46,687 nucleotides of DNA from Planctomycetaceae bacterium (GTDB taxonomy: Bacteria > Planctomycetota > Planctomycetia > Planctomycetales > Planctomycetaceae), in NCBI GenBank assembly GCA_020426515.1, contig JAGQPW010000025.1:1-46687 (forward strand). The letters are read 5' to 3'. Below the pieces are notes generated by a model. The model worked only from the letters and a program-made list of their open reading frames with translations, had not been told where the DNA came from and did no database searches. Position 1 is the stretch's first letter. Each line of letters starts with the position of its first letter. Both the position numbers and the translations under genes were made by a program. Shown in pieces: positions 1 to 8,795 of the stretch.

Positions 1-2
1 CA

Positions 3-86
3 GAGATTCACCGTGGTCAGAACAAGAACTTGACGAACGATATCTCGATGCCCTGTTCGAAGTTCCATTTCGCCGGAATCGTCTGA
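3..86 (+). CDS. C-terminal fragment of an unidentified protein (partial)
   Basis: An open frame enters from the left edge and stops with TGA at 84-86, which leaves 34 bases before the ThiF gene. The 27 visible residues end in SKFHFAGIV. Third codon positions in this frame are mostly G or C, as in the real genes of the window. The competing frame (2-178) is A/T-rich at third positions and runs into ThiF. If real, it is the upstream partner of the ThiF gene in one transcription unit. The fragment is too short to assign a function. Confidence 0.35.
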   Translation, partial: EIHRGQNKNLTNDISMPCSKFHFAGIV

Positions 87-120
87 CTGATTCATCCAAT
101 GCCATCAACCCAGGAACACT

Positions 121-783
121 ATGGACACATCCGACCGGTTCATCCGCCAGCAGGGTCTCGTCCCACAAGCGAAGCTGAATGACCTTTCCGTGACAGTCGT
201 TGGCGTCGGTGCCATTGGCCGTCAGGTTGGAATTCAACTGGCGGCTCTCGGTGCAAGATGCATCCAGCTCATCGATTTTGATGCCGTTGAACCGAGCAAC
301 GTTACCACCCAGGGGTATTTTCAAGAGGATCTTGGGAAACCAAAAGTCGATGCCACGGCCGCACTCCTTTGGCGCATCGATCCACTGCTCGATGTTCAGG
401 TCACGCAAGACCGGTACCGGCCTGGAATCACCACCGGTGAGGTCGTGTTCTGCTGTGTCGACTCAATCGCCAGTCGCGGTGCAATTTGGCGTGCTCTCAA
501 GAACCGTAGTGCGTTCTGGTGCGATGGGCGGATGTTGGGGGAAGTGATTCGAGTTCTCGTCGCCACCGATCCGGCCTCACACGCGCACTACGCCACCACG
601 CTGTTTCCCGAATCTGAGGCACAAACCGGAAGCTGCACCAGTCGGAGCACAATCTACGCCGCATCGATTGCGGCAGGACTAATGATCCACCAGTTCGCGC
701 GCTGGCTGCGAGGTACGGCCTGCGAACCCGAGCAACTCCTCAACCTGCTGGCGGGTGAGTTGGTCTCACGCGGTTCGTGCTGA
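121..783 (+). CDS. ThiF/MoeB-like E1 adenylyltransferase
   Basis: The 220-aa protein has a Rossmann-type nucleotide site near its N-terminus (VGVGAIGRQ, about residues 27-35). An acidic strand follows ([11 protein letters not shown]) and then the [14 protein letters not shown] segment, typical of the ThiF/MoeB/UBA fold that adenylates the C-terminus of a ubiquitin-like protein. The usual NLxRQ arginine is replaced (NVTTQ), so substrate handling may differ. A late Cys in SCTSRST is the only obvious candidate for a thiol role. It is shorter than full MoeB proteins and has no rhodanese domain. It lies in what appears to be an integrated element, next to a truncated upstream gene. The fold is clear. 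Its partner and substrate (ubiquitin-like modifier, peptide or cofactor) cannot be told from this window. Confidence 0.8.
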   Translation: MDTSDRFIRQQGLVPQAKLNDLSVTVVGVGAIGRQVGIQLAALGARCIQLIDFDAVEPSNVTTQGYFQEDLGKPKVDATAALLWRIDPLLDVQVTQDRYRPGITTGEVVFCCVDSIASRGAIWRALKNRSAFWCDGRMLGEVIRVLVATDPASHAHYATTLFPESEAQTGSCTSRSTIYAASIAAGLMIHQFARWLRGTACEPEQLLNLLAGELVSRGSC

Positions 784-890
784 TTGACGCGACTTCATTC
801 CCGTTCCGATGCGGTCGGACAGCAAGCATCCGTTGATCGACCGCATCGACCGACGGTCTCCCAAAACTCAACAGCGAAAGGTTTCAACAG

Positions 891-1121
891 ATGACCGAGA
901 ACTCCCCGCCCAATTCGCCCGACACACTCAGCCCAGCCGCTCTCGAATTTGCGAACGTGCTGGGACAGTCGCTGGCACAACAATGGATCCAGGATCAGAA
1001 GGCGGGAGCCTGCCGGGTTCCTACTGATCACTCCAGTGAGTCTGCCCTGTCGACGCGAAGTTCGCGTGTTCAGAAAGACTTGCCCCATCCTCACGGTAGG
1101 ATAGGACAGCCTGCGAAGTGA
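891..1121 (+). CDS. Small hypothetical protein downstream of ThiF
   Basis: This 76-aa ORF starts with ATG, with AAAGG nine bases upstream. The first half could form an amphipathic helix (ALEFANVLGQSLAQQW). The second half is Ser/Arg/His-rich and looks disordered. No family is recognised. It is the only plausible gene in the 784-1176 stretch between ThiF and the convergent gene that ends at 1177. Co-transcription with ThiF, 107 bases away, is possible. The overlapping frames on both strands here are no better, so it is offered with low confidence. Confidence 0.35.
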   Translation: MTENSPPNSPDTLSPAALEFANVLGQSLAQQWIQDQKAGACRVPTDHSSESALSTRSSRVQKDLPHPHGRIGQPAK

Positions 1122-1131
1122 TGACGTGAAC

Positions 1132-1155
1132 TGCCGAACAAGATCTGTTCCGGCA
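1132..1155. terminator. Hairpin between convergent genes
   Basis: The arms tgccgaaca (1132-1140) and tgttccggca (1146-1155) pair with one bulged base around a 5-base loop. The hairpin lies between the small plus-strand ORF and the end of the convergent gene at 1177. There is no clear T-run, so terminator function is a guess from position. Confidence 0.3.
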
Positions 1156-1176
1156 ATCAGTACCGCCGCCTGTGCG

Positions 1177-2487
1177 TTAATCTAGTTCAGGATCTGCCCC
1201 ATTGGCTTCCTCAGCATCGACTGTGTGGTTCTGCTTTCGCCAAGCCGAATGACCGAGGTGTTCATTGAAAGTGCCGATGATCTGATAGCCACCGGGAGAT
1301 TGTTGCGCACGGCTGACATTCTGGCCCAGGCGGTCAGCCGTGCGACGTTCATGACTCATGAACGAATAAAAGTTGAGCAACTGATGGAGCACAGGAATCA
1401 GCGTCTCGTCGTCGATTTCCCAGTATGCCTCGAAGGCGAGTTTGATTTCCGGTAGCCGTTCGTGAACGAGCAGCAGCGGAAGATTTCCAAAGGCCGCATG
1501 CTTTCGGAAGATTCGATCAAATCGGAGCTGTTCATTGGGCGTCAGAGGATCAGGAATCGCCCGCGAGAAGACTTGAGCTTGTATTGAAAAGCAGTCCGCC
1601 ACGTAGTGAAAGGACTGCCAGCCGAGTTCCAGAAGGACGTCGCGCACCGTATTCAACGGATATGAACCACCGGGCATCTTCTTCTGTTTGGCCACCTGCT
1701 TGAGAAAGCTGCTTTTACTGCCACACAGCCAGTTCATGAATTCGGTGTTCGTTTGGTCGTTGCAATGTTGATGAATGGCGACACAAATCCGTTCTTCGAT
1801 GTGTACTCTCGCGGTTTCGTCAATCCCCGAAGCGTTCCCGCTTTCAAACAGTGCAGCACGCATCAACCCTTCCTCACCAGTTGGTGGAACCGTGAGCGGA
1901 CAACGTTTGGCTGCCGCGAACAGGCCACACTGGATGATCTGGCTCTTCGTCGGACGGGGAATACCGATCTCACGGGCCGTACCTGCTCCTTGTGTCATCA
2001 ACTCAGTAATAGACCAGACACTGCCGCGACCGCCTGTGGACATCCCCAGAAAGGGGGGGAGCACAGTCCTCTCATTATCCGCCTGGCGGCTCTTCCGGCG
2101 CAAGTACAGATCACGCGAATTGCGAAACCGCCGTCGCTGGAATTCGCGTCGTGTCTGTACGGCCTGAAACAAGAAGTGCATCACTCGGTAGCTGTGGCGT
2201 TCCTCCGGTCCCAGCTGCTTGCGGTCTGAAAGCAGGGCCAGTCCGCCCAGGGCCCCCTGCAACAGGGCGGTACTCGCCCCCTGCGCTGGAAGGAAGACCC
2301 GCTCCCCGTCAGGGCGGTGAGCACACTGCAACTCAAACGTGAAATCTCGCGGAAGATCTGATCGGACCGAAGGTGGCGGCGTCCAACGGTAGTTCTCAAC
2401 GCGCACATAGCCGGCCGACTCCATGGCCGCGTTCGTCGCGTCGATCACGATGATCGTCCCAAACTGAGCGTCGTTGGTCGTGGCCAT
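1177..2487 (-). CDS. Unrecognised 436-aa protein in the integrated element
   Basis: I do not recognise this family. ATG at 2487 is preferred because an AGAGAG-type ribosome site sits about seven bases upstream; a GTG at 2490 directly before it is also in frame. There is no signal peptide or membrane segment. The protein is rich in Arg and Gln around residues 110-140 (QTRREFQRRRFRNSRDLYLR). It has a central basic patch (KQVAKQKKMPGG) and a helical C-terminal half rich in Leu, Phe and His. No nuclease, helicase, transposase or ATPase motif is visible. It is transcribed away from the HTH and integrase genes, so the 2488-2685 interval probably holds divergent promoters. Element cargo is the most cautious description. 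Confidence 0.6.
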   Translation of the reverse strand: MATTNDAQFGTIIVIDATNAAMESAGYVRVENYRWTPPPSVRSDLPRDFTFELQCAHRPDGERVFLPAQGASTALLQGALGGLALLSDRKQLGPEERHSYRVMHFLFQAVQTRREFQRRRFRNSRDLYLRRKSRQADNERTVLPPFLGMSTGGRGSVWSITELMTQGAGTAREIGIPRPTKSQIIQCGLFAAAKRCPLTVPPTGEEGLMRAALFESGNASGIDETARVHIEERICVAIHQHCNDQTNTEFMNWLCGSKSSFLKQVAKQKKMPGGSYPLNTVRDVLLELGWQSFHYVADCFSIQAQVFSRAIPDPLTPNEQLRFDRIFRKHAAFGNLPLLLVHERLPEIKLAFEAYWEIDDETLIPVLHQLLNFYSFMSHERRTADRLGQNVSRAQQSPGGYQIIGTFNEHLGHSAWRKQNHTVDAEEANGADPELD

Positions 2488-2685
2488 CACAGGTCTCTCT
2501 CGCGTGTGTTTCTCAGCACGGCACCACAGGCTTATGTTCGGGGCGCATTCTCTGTGGAGGAAGCACCTTACGTCAATACCCAGTCAACATGCTGCCGCAG
2601 CGACGTCGACCCAGTCCCCGGAAATCGTCCGGTTGTCACAGGGTGAGCGGATAGACCGCAATCACCTCAGAGAACTGGTGACAAC

Positions 2686-2937
2686 ATGGCTGGCACGAAC
2701 CCCCTGAGAATTAGCAAGGAAGAAATCACGGCCTCGTTTGCCGCTGGCAACTGGGGAGATCGGTTTCCACCCATTCTGACGGTCGATCAGGCCGCGGAGC
2801 TGCTGCACGTCCCCAAGGCCACGCTCTATGCCTGGCGATCTCAAGGACGCCTCAAGGGCTGCTCGCAAAAGCTCGGCAAGCATCTTCGATTTTTTCGTGA
2901 CCGGCTCGTTCAATCCACTCTGAACGACGGGATCTAA
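2686..2937 (+). CDS. Excisionase-like helix-turn-helix protein
   Basis: The 83-aa protein has a winged-HTH/MerR-type DNA-binding segment at about residues 32-60 (LTVDQAAELLHVPKATLYAW, then RSQGRLKG). This is the common 'helix-turn-helix domain / excisionase' family. It ends 22 bases before the integrase gene on the same strand, the usual xis-int pairing, so it may direct excision or repress the element. It is short and has no other domain. The start ATG follows a weak GGTGAC-type ribosome site. Confidence 0.8.
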   Translation: MAGTNPLRISKEEITASFAAGNWGDRFPPILTVDQAAELLHVPKATLYAWRSQGRLKGCSQKLGKHLRFFRDRLVQSTLNDGI

Positions 2938-2959
2938 CTCTACAAAGAGGTAAGAAGAC

Positions 2960-4060
2960 ATGTCGAAACAGGACTCAGAACTTGTTGGCGAACGGGTGCG
3001 AATCTACAAGCGTGGGGACACCTACTGGGCCAATCTCCAGCACCGCTGTCAGCAGCTGCGCAAATCACTCAAGACGAACAACATCAAGACGGCCCGGCGC
3101 CTCGCACTGGCCTGGGAGCAAGAGATACTGGGAGGTTCGTCGTCGACCTCAACGCCACGCGAACCATCCACGGTGGATCGAACAGTGGAGATGTTCCTGG
3201 CCGCTTGCGAAGCTGAACAGCGCGCTAGGAAGACGCTGACGAAGTATCGTGGCGTCTTGCAGCGAGTCATCGACATGGCTGCCGAACAGAGGCTGACTGA
3301 CATCCTGCAGATCGACCTGAACTTCGTCGATCGGTATCGTCAATCACGGCGTGCAGCTGAGCGATCACCGAAGACCATTCACACAGAAGTGGCCATCATC
3401 CGGCAACTGGTGCGATTCGCCAGGTCGCGTCGACTGATCACCATGGATCCACTCGACGGCTTAAGAAACCATGAACCGAAGGGGGCACCGCAACCGTTCT
3501 GGACTCACGATGATGTCCAACGAATTTTGTCGAGCGCTCAGGAGCCGCAACGGTCAGTCTTTACATTCCTGAACGAAACAGGGATGCGGATTGGAGAAGT
3601 TCAATGGTTGACTTGGGACGATGTGGACTTCTCACTGGGCGTGATCCATGTCCGGTCGAAACCTGGCTGGACGACCAAGACCGGCAACATTCGTTCGGTC
3701 CCCATGACACCCATTGCTCGTGACGTCTTGACCAAACTTCCTCGACACACTCGCTGGGTGTTCACCGCGCCAGCGTCTGTAAAGTATCCGAACGGCGATC
3801 ACCAGATTTCGGAGCGTCGGCTGCTGAAATCTCTGAAGCGCGTCCTTGAGAAGCTCAAATTGCCCGGCCACCTGCATACGTTCCGCCACAGCTACATCTC
3901 GCGGGCCATCATCAATGGCACCCCCGAAGCGATGGTGCGGTCTTGGGTGGGGCATGTCGACGAAAAGACGATCCGCCTCTACACCCACATTGCCAGCCAG
4001 CAGTCTCAACAGGCCATGCAGACGCTGCACCAGAAACTGTGGGGTGACACCCCCGGCTAG
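2960..4060 (+). CDS. Tyrosine recombinase / site-specific integrase
   Basis: The 366-aa protein has the layout of phage-type integrases. An N-terminal arm-binding-like segment (YKRGDTYWANLQ, residues 16-27) is followed by a SAM-like core-binding domain (about 72-165) and a catalytic domain. Catalytic residues are in order: Arg210 (GMRIGEV), a Lys in the beta-hairpin near 234-240, His306-x-x-Arg309 (HTFRHSY), His332 (WVGHVD) and the nucleophile Tyr341 (RLYTHI). All are present, so it should be active. The ATG has AGAGG upstream. Its 3' end points at tRNA-Ser(CGA), about 300 bases away. This is a classic arrangement for an element integrated at a tRNA 3' end. Confidence 0.93.
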   Translation: MSKQDSELVGERVRIYKRGDTYWANLQHRCQQLRKSLKTNNIKTARRLALAWEQEILGGSSSTSTPREPSTVDRTVEMFLAACEAEQRARKTLTKYRGVLQRVIDMAAEQRLTDILQIDLNFVDRYRQSRRAAERSPKTIHTEVAIIRQLVRFARSRRLITMDPLDGLRNHEPKGAPQPFWTHDDVQRILSSAQEPQRSVFTFLNETGMRIGEVQWLTWDDVDFSLGVIHVRSKPGWTTKTGNIRSVPMTPIARDVLTKLPRHTRWVFTAPASVKYPNGDHQISERRLLKSLKRVLEKLKLPGHLHTFRHSYISRAIINGTPEAMVRSWVGHVDEKTIRLYTHIASQQSQQAMQTLHQKLWGDTPG

Positions 4061-4073
4061 AGAAGCATCACCC

Positions 4074-4180
4074 CCGTTGAGCCTCAACCATTGGTAGTGG
4101 GGCTCAACGGTCCGGGAGAACGCGCAGGGAGTTCATCGACACCAACTCTCTGCGTGTTCTTCTGGCAAATGGTTTGCCAA
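4074..4180. repeat. Three successive inverted repeats between integrase and tRNA-Ser
   Basis: The stretch 4061-4361 has no credible gene. It holds three hairpins in a row: ccgttgagcc 4074-4083 with ggctcaacgg 4101-4110 (perfect 10 bp); gaacgcgcagggagtt 4118-4133 with 4144-4159 (14 of 16 pair); and tggcaaa with tttgcca around 4164-4179 (perfect 7 bp). They could be integrase terminators or recombinase/excisionase arm sites near an att site. No T-run follows the first, which favours something other than simple termination. No direct repeat of the tRNA 3' end was found inside the window. Confidence 0.5.
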
Positions 4181-4315
4181 AAGAAGACGTGAGAGTTTCT
4201 TATCCCTGTTGCAGAGAGGTACGTGAGATGACGACTACGATTGCTCTTGTGAGCCGGTCAATGGTTCAGCACATTTTCAGCACAAACTGGGGAATTAGCG
4301 CAGAGGCGTTTCCCC

Positions 4316-4350
4316 AACAAAAAACCCGTCAACGACTTACGTTGACGGGT
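4316..4350 (-). terminator. Rho-independent terminator of tRNA-Ser
   Basis: The perfect 10-bp stem acccgtcaac (4324-4333) / gttgacgggt (4341-4350) has a 7-base loop. Read on the minus strand, a T-rich tail (TTTTTGTT) follows. It begins 12 bases beyond the 3' end of tRNA-Ser and fits as its terminator. Confidence 0.85.
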
Positions 4351-4360
4351 ACACGTGGGA

Positions 4361-4448
<88 letters not shown>

Positions 4449-4475
4449 GGACGTGTGAACATCTGCGGAGCGGGG

Positions 4476-4504
4476 AGTTTAGTTGGGCGGTTGACTTGCC
4501 GCAA
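4476..4504 (-). promoter_or_regulatory. Promoter of tRNA-Ser
   Basis: On the minus strand TTGCGG (4499-4504) and TAAACT (4476-4481) are separated by exactly 17 bases. Transcription would start near 4469, about 20 bases before the tRNA 5' end. The same -10 hexamer and spacing recur at 28715-28743. Confidence 0.5.
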
Positions 4505-4525
4505 CGTTGGCGGATGCAGGGGATG

Positions 4526-6292
4526 CTACTGCATCACCCGAACCACGGGAGCAGGGGCAGGTTTCCAGTCGATGAGGTTGAGTTCGACCGATTCGTAGCC
4601 CCGGTAGCGATTCAGGCCTGCGGAGAAGCAAATGGAGAGAGGGCCGTCGACAGCGGCTATTTCGTCGACCCAGTCCCCTTTCCCAAAGGCGACGCAGCGG
4701 TAGACCTTTTGCCCCTGCCGAACGCGCATGGACAGGTGACGGTCTCCGCCTCCCATGCGGCTCGGGGCATCGACCAGATGCACTGGGGACGAGCAGAAAA
4801 TCGGACGTCGGTGGGCCGCACCGAACGGGCCGAGCCATTCCAGTTCCTTCACGGCCTTGTGTGTGAGATCCTCAAGATTGATCTCGGCATCCACGGCGAC
4901 TTCCGTATCTTCCTTGGTGGGCGCATGATTGTCTGTCGTTACGCTGGAGAAAGCTTCACGGAATTCATCGATGCGGTCGGCGGCGATGCGTAGACCGGCA
5001 GCGGCCCGGTGGCCGCCAAAGCCAATCAGCAGATCGCTGCAACCCGCGATGCCGGAGTGGAGATCGTAGTTGGCGTAGGATCGCCCGGAGCCTTGCCCGA
5101 CGTTCGTTTCCGAATTGATGGCGATCATAATTGTCGGACGTTCGAAATGTTCGGCGAGGCGGCTGGCAATGATGCCGATCACGCCGGGATGCCAGTCGGG
5201 GCTGGCCAACACGAGGGCGCTGTGATCCTCCCATTCAGGATGTTCAGCGACCATTTCCTTGGCCTGCTTAAAGATTTTCCGTTCGACGGTTTGCCGATTC
5301 TTGTTGAGCTGATCCACGTAGTCCGCGAGTTGCGCTGCGCGAGCCCGGTTGTCGGTCGTCAGCAGTTCGACAGCGAGTCGGGCCTGTCCCAGGCGGCCAG
5401 CCGCATTGATGCGGGGAGCGAGACCGAAACCAATGTCCTCTGCGGTGAACTCCTCAGTCTTTTCGAGTCCGGCAACTCGCAGCAGCATGCTCAGCCCCGG
5501 CGTCGACTTCTCGACCAGAGTGCTCAGGCCATACCGCACAATAATGCGGTTCTCACCAACCAGCGGCACCACGTCGGCCACGGTTCCCATCGCCGCCAGC
5601 CCGACTGATGATTTCAGGAATTCTCTCATGCGCGGCGAGGCTTTGGTGCCGTCGCCAAGCCGCTGACAGATGCCCCAGGCCAACTTAAAGGCCACCCCGG
5701 CACCGCACAGGTCGACAAACGGGTAATCGTGGCCGGGGAGGCGCGGATGGACGATCGCGGCCGCATCGGGCAGCGTCTCTCCCATGGTGTGGTGATCGGT
5801 AATGATCAGTTCGAGCCCGAGCTCCTTGGAAAGAGCAGCTTCATCCACGCTGCAGATGCCGCAGTCGACGGTGACAACGAGCCGTTCGGGGTCTTCGGAA
5901 TGCAATTGGCGAATGGCATCAATATTTAGTCCGTAGCCTTCCTCGAGTCGACAGGGGATGTAATAGTCCACCTGGGCTCCGGCGAGTTTCAGGCAGTGCC
6001 AGAGGATGCTGGTGGAGGTCACCCCATCGACATCGTAGTCCCCATAGATCGTGACACGTCGACCGGCCTGCACCGCAGCGACAATACGGTCCGCTGCTGC
6101 AGCGAGTCCGGGCAACAGGTCTGGGGGGTAGAGGTCGTTGATGCTGGCCGTGACGAACTCGCGCGCCTGCTTGCCTGAGGTCAAGCCGCGTGCGACCAGC
6201 ACTTCGGCCAGAAGTGGAGAACAGTTGAGTTCCTGCGCGACCCGTCCGATAACGGCCCGGTCATGCGGGGCAAACCTCCAGTGTCTGGGCAT
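4526..6292 (-). CDS. recJ: Single-stranded-DNA-specific exonuclease RecJ
   Basis: The 588-aa protein has the DHH-phosphoesterase motifs of RecJ in order: YGDYDVDG (Asp85, Asp87, Asp89), VDCG (Asp143), TDHH (166-168), and a DHHA1 domain with the GFGGHRAAAG glycine-rich motif further on. The C-terminal OB-like region is present and the length is normal for the family. RecJ degrades single-stranded DNA 5' to 3' with Mn/Mg and acts in RecF-pathway recombination, mismatch repair and base-excision repair in the cytoplasm. It is transcribed alone, toward tRNA-Ser, whose promoter lies just past its stop codon. Confidence 0.96.
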   Translation of the reverse strand: MPRHWRFAPHDRAVIGRVAQELNCSPLLAEVLVARGLTSGKQAREFVTASINDLYPPDLLPGLAAAADRIVAAVQAGRRVTIYGDYDVDGVTSTSILWHCLKLAGAQVDYYIPCRLEEGYGLNIDAIRQLHSEDPERLVVTVDCGICSVDEAALSKELGLELIITDHHTMGETLPDAAAIVHPRLPGHDYPFVDLCGAGVAFKLAWGICQRLGDGTKASPRMREFLKSSVGLAAMGTVADVVPLVGENRIIVRYGLSTLVEKSTPGLSMLLRVAGLEKTEEFTAEDIGFGLAPRINAAGRLGQARLAVELLTTDNRARAAQLADYVDQLNKNRQTVERKIFKQAKEMVAEHPEWEDHSALVLASPDWHPGVIGIIASRLAEHFERPTIMIAINSETNVGQGSGRSYANYDLHSGIAGCSDLLIGFGGHRAAAGLRIAADRIDEFREAFSSVTTDNHAPTKEDTEVAVDAEINLEDLTHKAVKELEWLGPFGAAHRRPIFCSSPVHLVDAPSRMGGGDRHLSMRVRQGQKVYRCVAFGKGDWVDEIAAVDGPLSICFSAGLNRYRGYESVELNLIDWKPAPAPVVRVMQ

Positions 6293-6527
6293 GGCAAATG
6301 TCGAATTCAGTGGTTGGAGAAAGCGGGTCGTTGCTGACAGGCTAAACCATCACGTGGAGGGACGCCAACAACTTGTCGCGGAACTGCGTTTCGCGTGCGT
6401 GTAGTCGCATCCACGATTCTGCACGCCGCGTCATGCCACACCATGAACGCTGGAAGTTCCTCACACGAGTTGTCAAGATGCGTTCCGATACGCCTCCTTT
6501 GATGTGTTCCTGCACTACGAGTGTCTC

Positions 6528-7922
6528 ATGGCCGATCTGGCAGCCTTCTCCTCGCCCCCACCCTCGGACGATTCTCCCAACCAGGGGCCATGGTACCGGG
6601 AAATGAAGGGTTACCACTGGTTCGTGCTGGGAGTCGCTGCACTGGGCTGGCTGTTCGATTGCCTCGACCAGCAGCTGTTTATTCTGGCGCGCCAACCGGC
6701 GATGGCAGAGCTGTTGACGACGGCTGATGGCAGCCCTGTTGCCAAGGCCACGATTGATGCTTATGCCGGGTACGCCACGTCAATCTTCCTGATTGGCTGG
6801 GCGACCGGGGGGTTGTTCTTCGGCGTGCTGGGGGATCGCATTGGCCGCGCCAAGACGATGATGATCACGATCCTCATGTACTCGTTCTGCACGGGCCTCA
6901 GTGCGTTGAGTACATGCTTCCTCGACTTCGCCTTTTACCGGTTTCTCACGGGACTGGGGGTCGGAGGTGAATTCGCCGTGGGGGTGGCGCTCGTTGCTGA
7001 AGTCATGCCCGGCCGCGCGCGTCCGTATACGTTGAGTCTGCTGCAGGCGCTCTCTGCGGTGGGCAACATTTCCGCGGCCTTCATCGCCATGTACATGGGC
7101 AGCCTGGTGCAACAAGGCGTGATTACGAGCACCTGGCGACCGATGTTTGTTGTGGGCGCCTTACCGGCGTTACTGGCACTGGTGATCCGTTATCGCCTCA
7201 AGGAACCAGAACAGTGGGAACAGGCCCAGCACGATGAAACTGTAACCAAGGAACTGGGTTCCTATCGAGCCTTGTTTCGAGACCCCAAGTTGCGGAAGAA
7301 CGCCTTTGTCGGATTGGCACTGGCGTTCGTTGGTGTGGTGGGGCTGTGGGCGATCGTCTTCTTTTCCATGGACCTGCTGGGGAACATTGTTGAACGGACA
7401 ATGACCGAAGAGGGTGCAGCCAGCGCCGACATCAAAGGGACTGTGGCCCAGTGGAAGGGAGTCGCTTCGCTGTGCCTGAATCTGGGAGCGGCTGCGGGGA
7501 TGTTCGGCTTTGGTATTCTGGCTCAGTACCTCGGTCGTCGCCCGGCATTCGCGATCGGCTTCATTGCTGCGGGATTCACGACGATTGGCGTGTTCCAGAA
7601 CCTGCAGCGTCCTGAACAGGCATACTACATGTTTCCGATCATGGGCTTTTGCATGCTGTCGCTGTTTGCCGGATACGCCATCTACTTCCCGGAACTGTTT
7701 CCGACTCGACTGCGTTCGACGGGAATCAGCTTCTGCTATAACGTGGGGAGGTTTGTGGCCGCCGCAGGACCGGCCTTGCTGGGTCTGCTGACCGAGAAGG
7801 TGTTTGCTGCTCATCCGGAACCTCTGCGAATGGCAGGTCTCTCCATGTGCAGTATTTTCCTGCTGGGACTGCTGGTCCTGCCGTTTGCCCCTGAAACCAA
7901 GGGACAGCCGTTGCCAGATTGA
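6528..7922 (+). CDS. MFS transporter (metabolite:proton symporter type)
   Basis: About 464 aa from ATG 6528; a GTG at 6504 would add eight residues. The protein has about 12 hydrophobic segments. MFS signatures are clear: GDRIGRAKT in the loop after TM2, GLGVGGEFAVGVALVAE in TM4, GRARP after it, and LGRRPAF in the second half. The long cytoplasmic loop after TM6 carries Glu/Gln-rich sequence. This pattern resembles the sugar/aromatic-acid symporter branches, but the substrate cannot be deduced. It sits in the inner membrane. The secreted protein gene follows 75 bases downstream on the same strand and could be co-transcribed. Confidence 0.85.
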   Translation: MADLAAFSSPPPSDDSPNQGPWYREMKGYHWFVLGVAALGWLFDCLDQQLFILARQPAMAELLTTADGSPVAKATIDAYAGYATSIFLIGWATGGLFFGVLGDRIGRAKTMMITILMYSFCTGLSALSTCFLDFAFYRFLTGLGVGGEFAVGVALVAEVMPGRARPYTLSLLQALSAVGNISAAFIAMYMGSLVQQGVITSTWRPMFVVGALPALLALVIRYRLKEPEQWEQAQHDETVTKELGSYRALFRDPKLRKNAFVGLALAFVGVVGLWAIVFFSMDLLGNIVERTMTEEGAASADIKGTVAQWKGVASLCLNLGAAAGMFGFGILAQYLGRRPAFAIGFIAAGFTTIGVFQNLQRPEQAYYMFPIMGFCMLSLFAGYAIYFPELFPTRLRSTGISFCYNVGRFVAAAGPALLGLLTEKVFAAHPEPLRMAGLSMCSIFLLGLLVLPFAPETKGQPLPD

Positions 7923-7997
7923 AGTTGAAACGGCAACGTTGTTCACGTATTTGAGCGACGTTCCCAGTGATCCATTTCGAGCGCTCGAGGGTGAATT

Positions 7998-8714
7998 ATG
8001 TTGCGAACCATTGGCCTGATGAGTTGCCTGACCGTCTTGCTGACTGGCCCCATTGCCTACGGACAGGGCAACAAGAAACTGCCTGCAGGACAGCTCGACC
8101 CCGCGGCAATCAAGTCGCTCGATACGAAAGCGCAGACACTGGAAGCTGAATTCCTGAAAGGGCTCACTGACCTCGCCTCCTCATATGAAGACGTCGGCGA
8201 CAAGGACAAAGCCAAGGCCATGCTGCAGGCGATCCTGAAAGTGCGTCCCGACGCAGATCAGGTCAAAGAGAAGATCAAGCAGCTTGATGAATCCGTGTTT
8301 CTGGACCGGCAGCTGATTGTCGACCTCGACACCGCGCGAGGCTGGATTTCCAGCGGGCTCGTTGTGGAGAAGGGCAAAGAAGTGCGACTGGAAGCGGCCG
8401 GGACATACAAGCTGATCGTCAATGATGAGCTGGGTCCTGATGGTTACCGCAGTGAAGACGGCAAGGGGGAAGATTTCGTTGATGGCGTTCCCACCGGAGC
8501 CCTGGTGGGAGTGATCGTCCCTGTGGGCGGCGCATCAAACCGTCCCAATCGTGGCAAGGATGGCCCTCAGCCCTTCATGATCGGGAGTTCGCACCAGCTG
8601 ACGCCGCGAGAAAGTGGGTTGCTCGTTCTCCGTGTCAACTCCCCGTCAAACGCCAAGTGCGTAGGTCGGTTGAAGGTGCGAGTCAGCGGGAACTATTCCA
8701 ACGTGGGAAAGTAG
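7998..8714 (+). CDS. Secreted protein with PA-IL/LecA-like domain
   Basis: The 238-aa protein has an N-terminal signal peptide (LMSCLTVLLTGPIAYGQ). A helical TPR-like stretch follows (about 40-95, DLASSYEDVGDKDKAKAMLQ). The C-terminal beta domain (about 105-235) has the pattern GWISSGLVVEKGKEVRLEA, then PTGALVGVIVP, then IGSS and LLVLRVNSPS. This pattern recalls the LecA/PA-IL galactose-binding fold, but binding residues cannot be confirmed by eye. The ATG has a good site (GAGGGTG) upstream. It is likely exported to the periplasm or cell surface. Assignment to the lectin-like fold is by motif similarity only. Confidence 0.65.
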   Translation: MLRTIGLMSCLTVLLTGPIAYGQGNKKLPAGQLDPAAIKSLDTKAQTLEAEFLKGLTDLASSYEDVGDKDKAKAMLQAILKVRPDADQVKEKIKQLDESVFLDRQLIVDLDTARGWISSGLVVEKGKEVRLEAAGTYKLIVNDELGPDGYRSEDGKGEDFVDGVPTGALVGVIVPVGGASNRPNRGKDGPQPFMIGSSHQLTPRESGLLVLRVNSPSNAKCVGRLKVRVSGNYSNVGK

Positions 8715-8749
8715 TTCGCTCCCCCAGCCCGACCAACGATCCAAAGAAG

Positions 8750-8778
8750 AAGGGACCCCCGGAATTCAGGGGTCCCTT
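8750..8778. terminator. Terminator hairpin between convergent genes
   Basis: A perfect 10-bp stem aagggacccc (8750-8759) / ggggtccctt (8769-8778) with a 9-base loop lies between the secreted-protein gene and the end of cysS. It could serve both strands. Confidence 0.75.
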
Positions 8779-8795
8779 GGCATTTCGGGGTTGAA

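Noticed and set aside
2..178. Alternative partial frame at the left edge
   Set aside because: A/T-rich at third positions and overlaps the ThiF gene; the frame ending at 86 is better.
7170..7946. 258-aa minus-strand open frame
   Set aside because: Antisense to the MFS transporter; no resemblance to any family.
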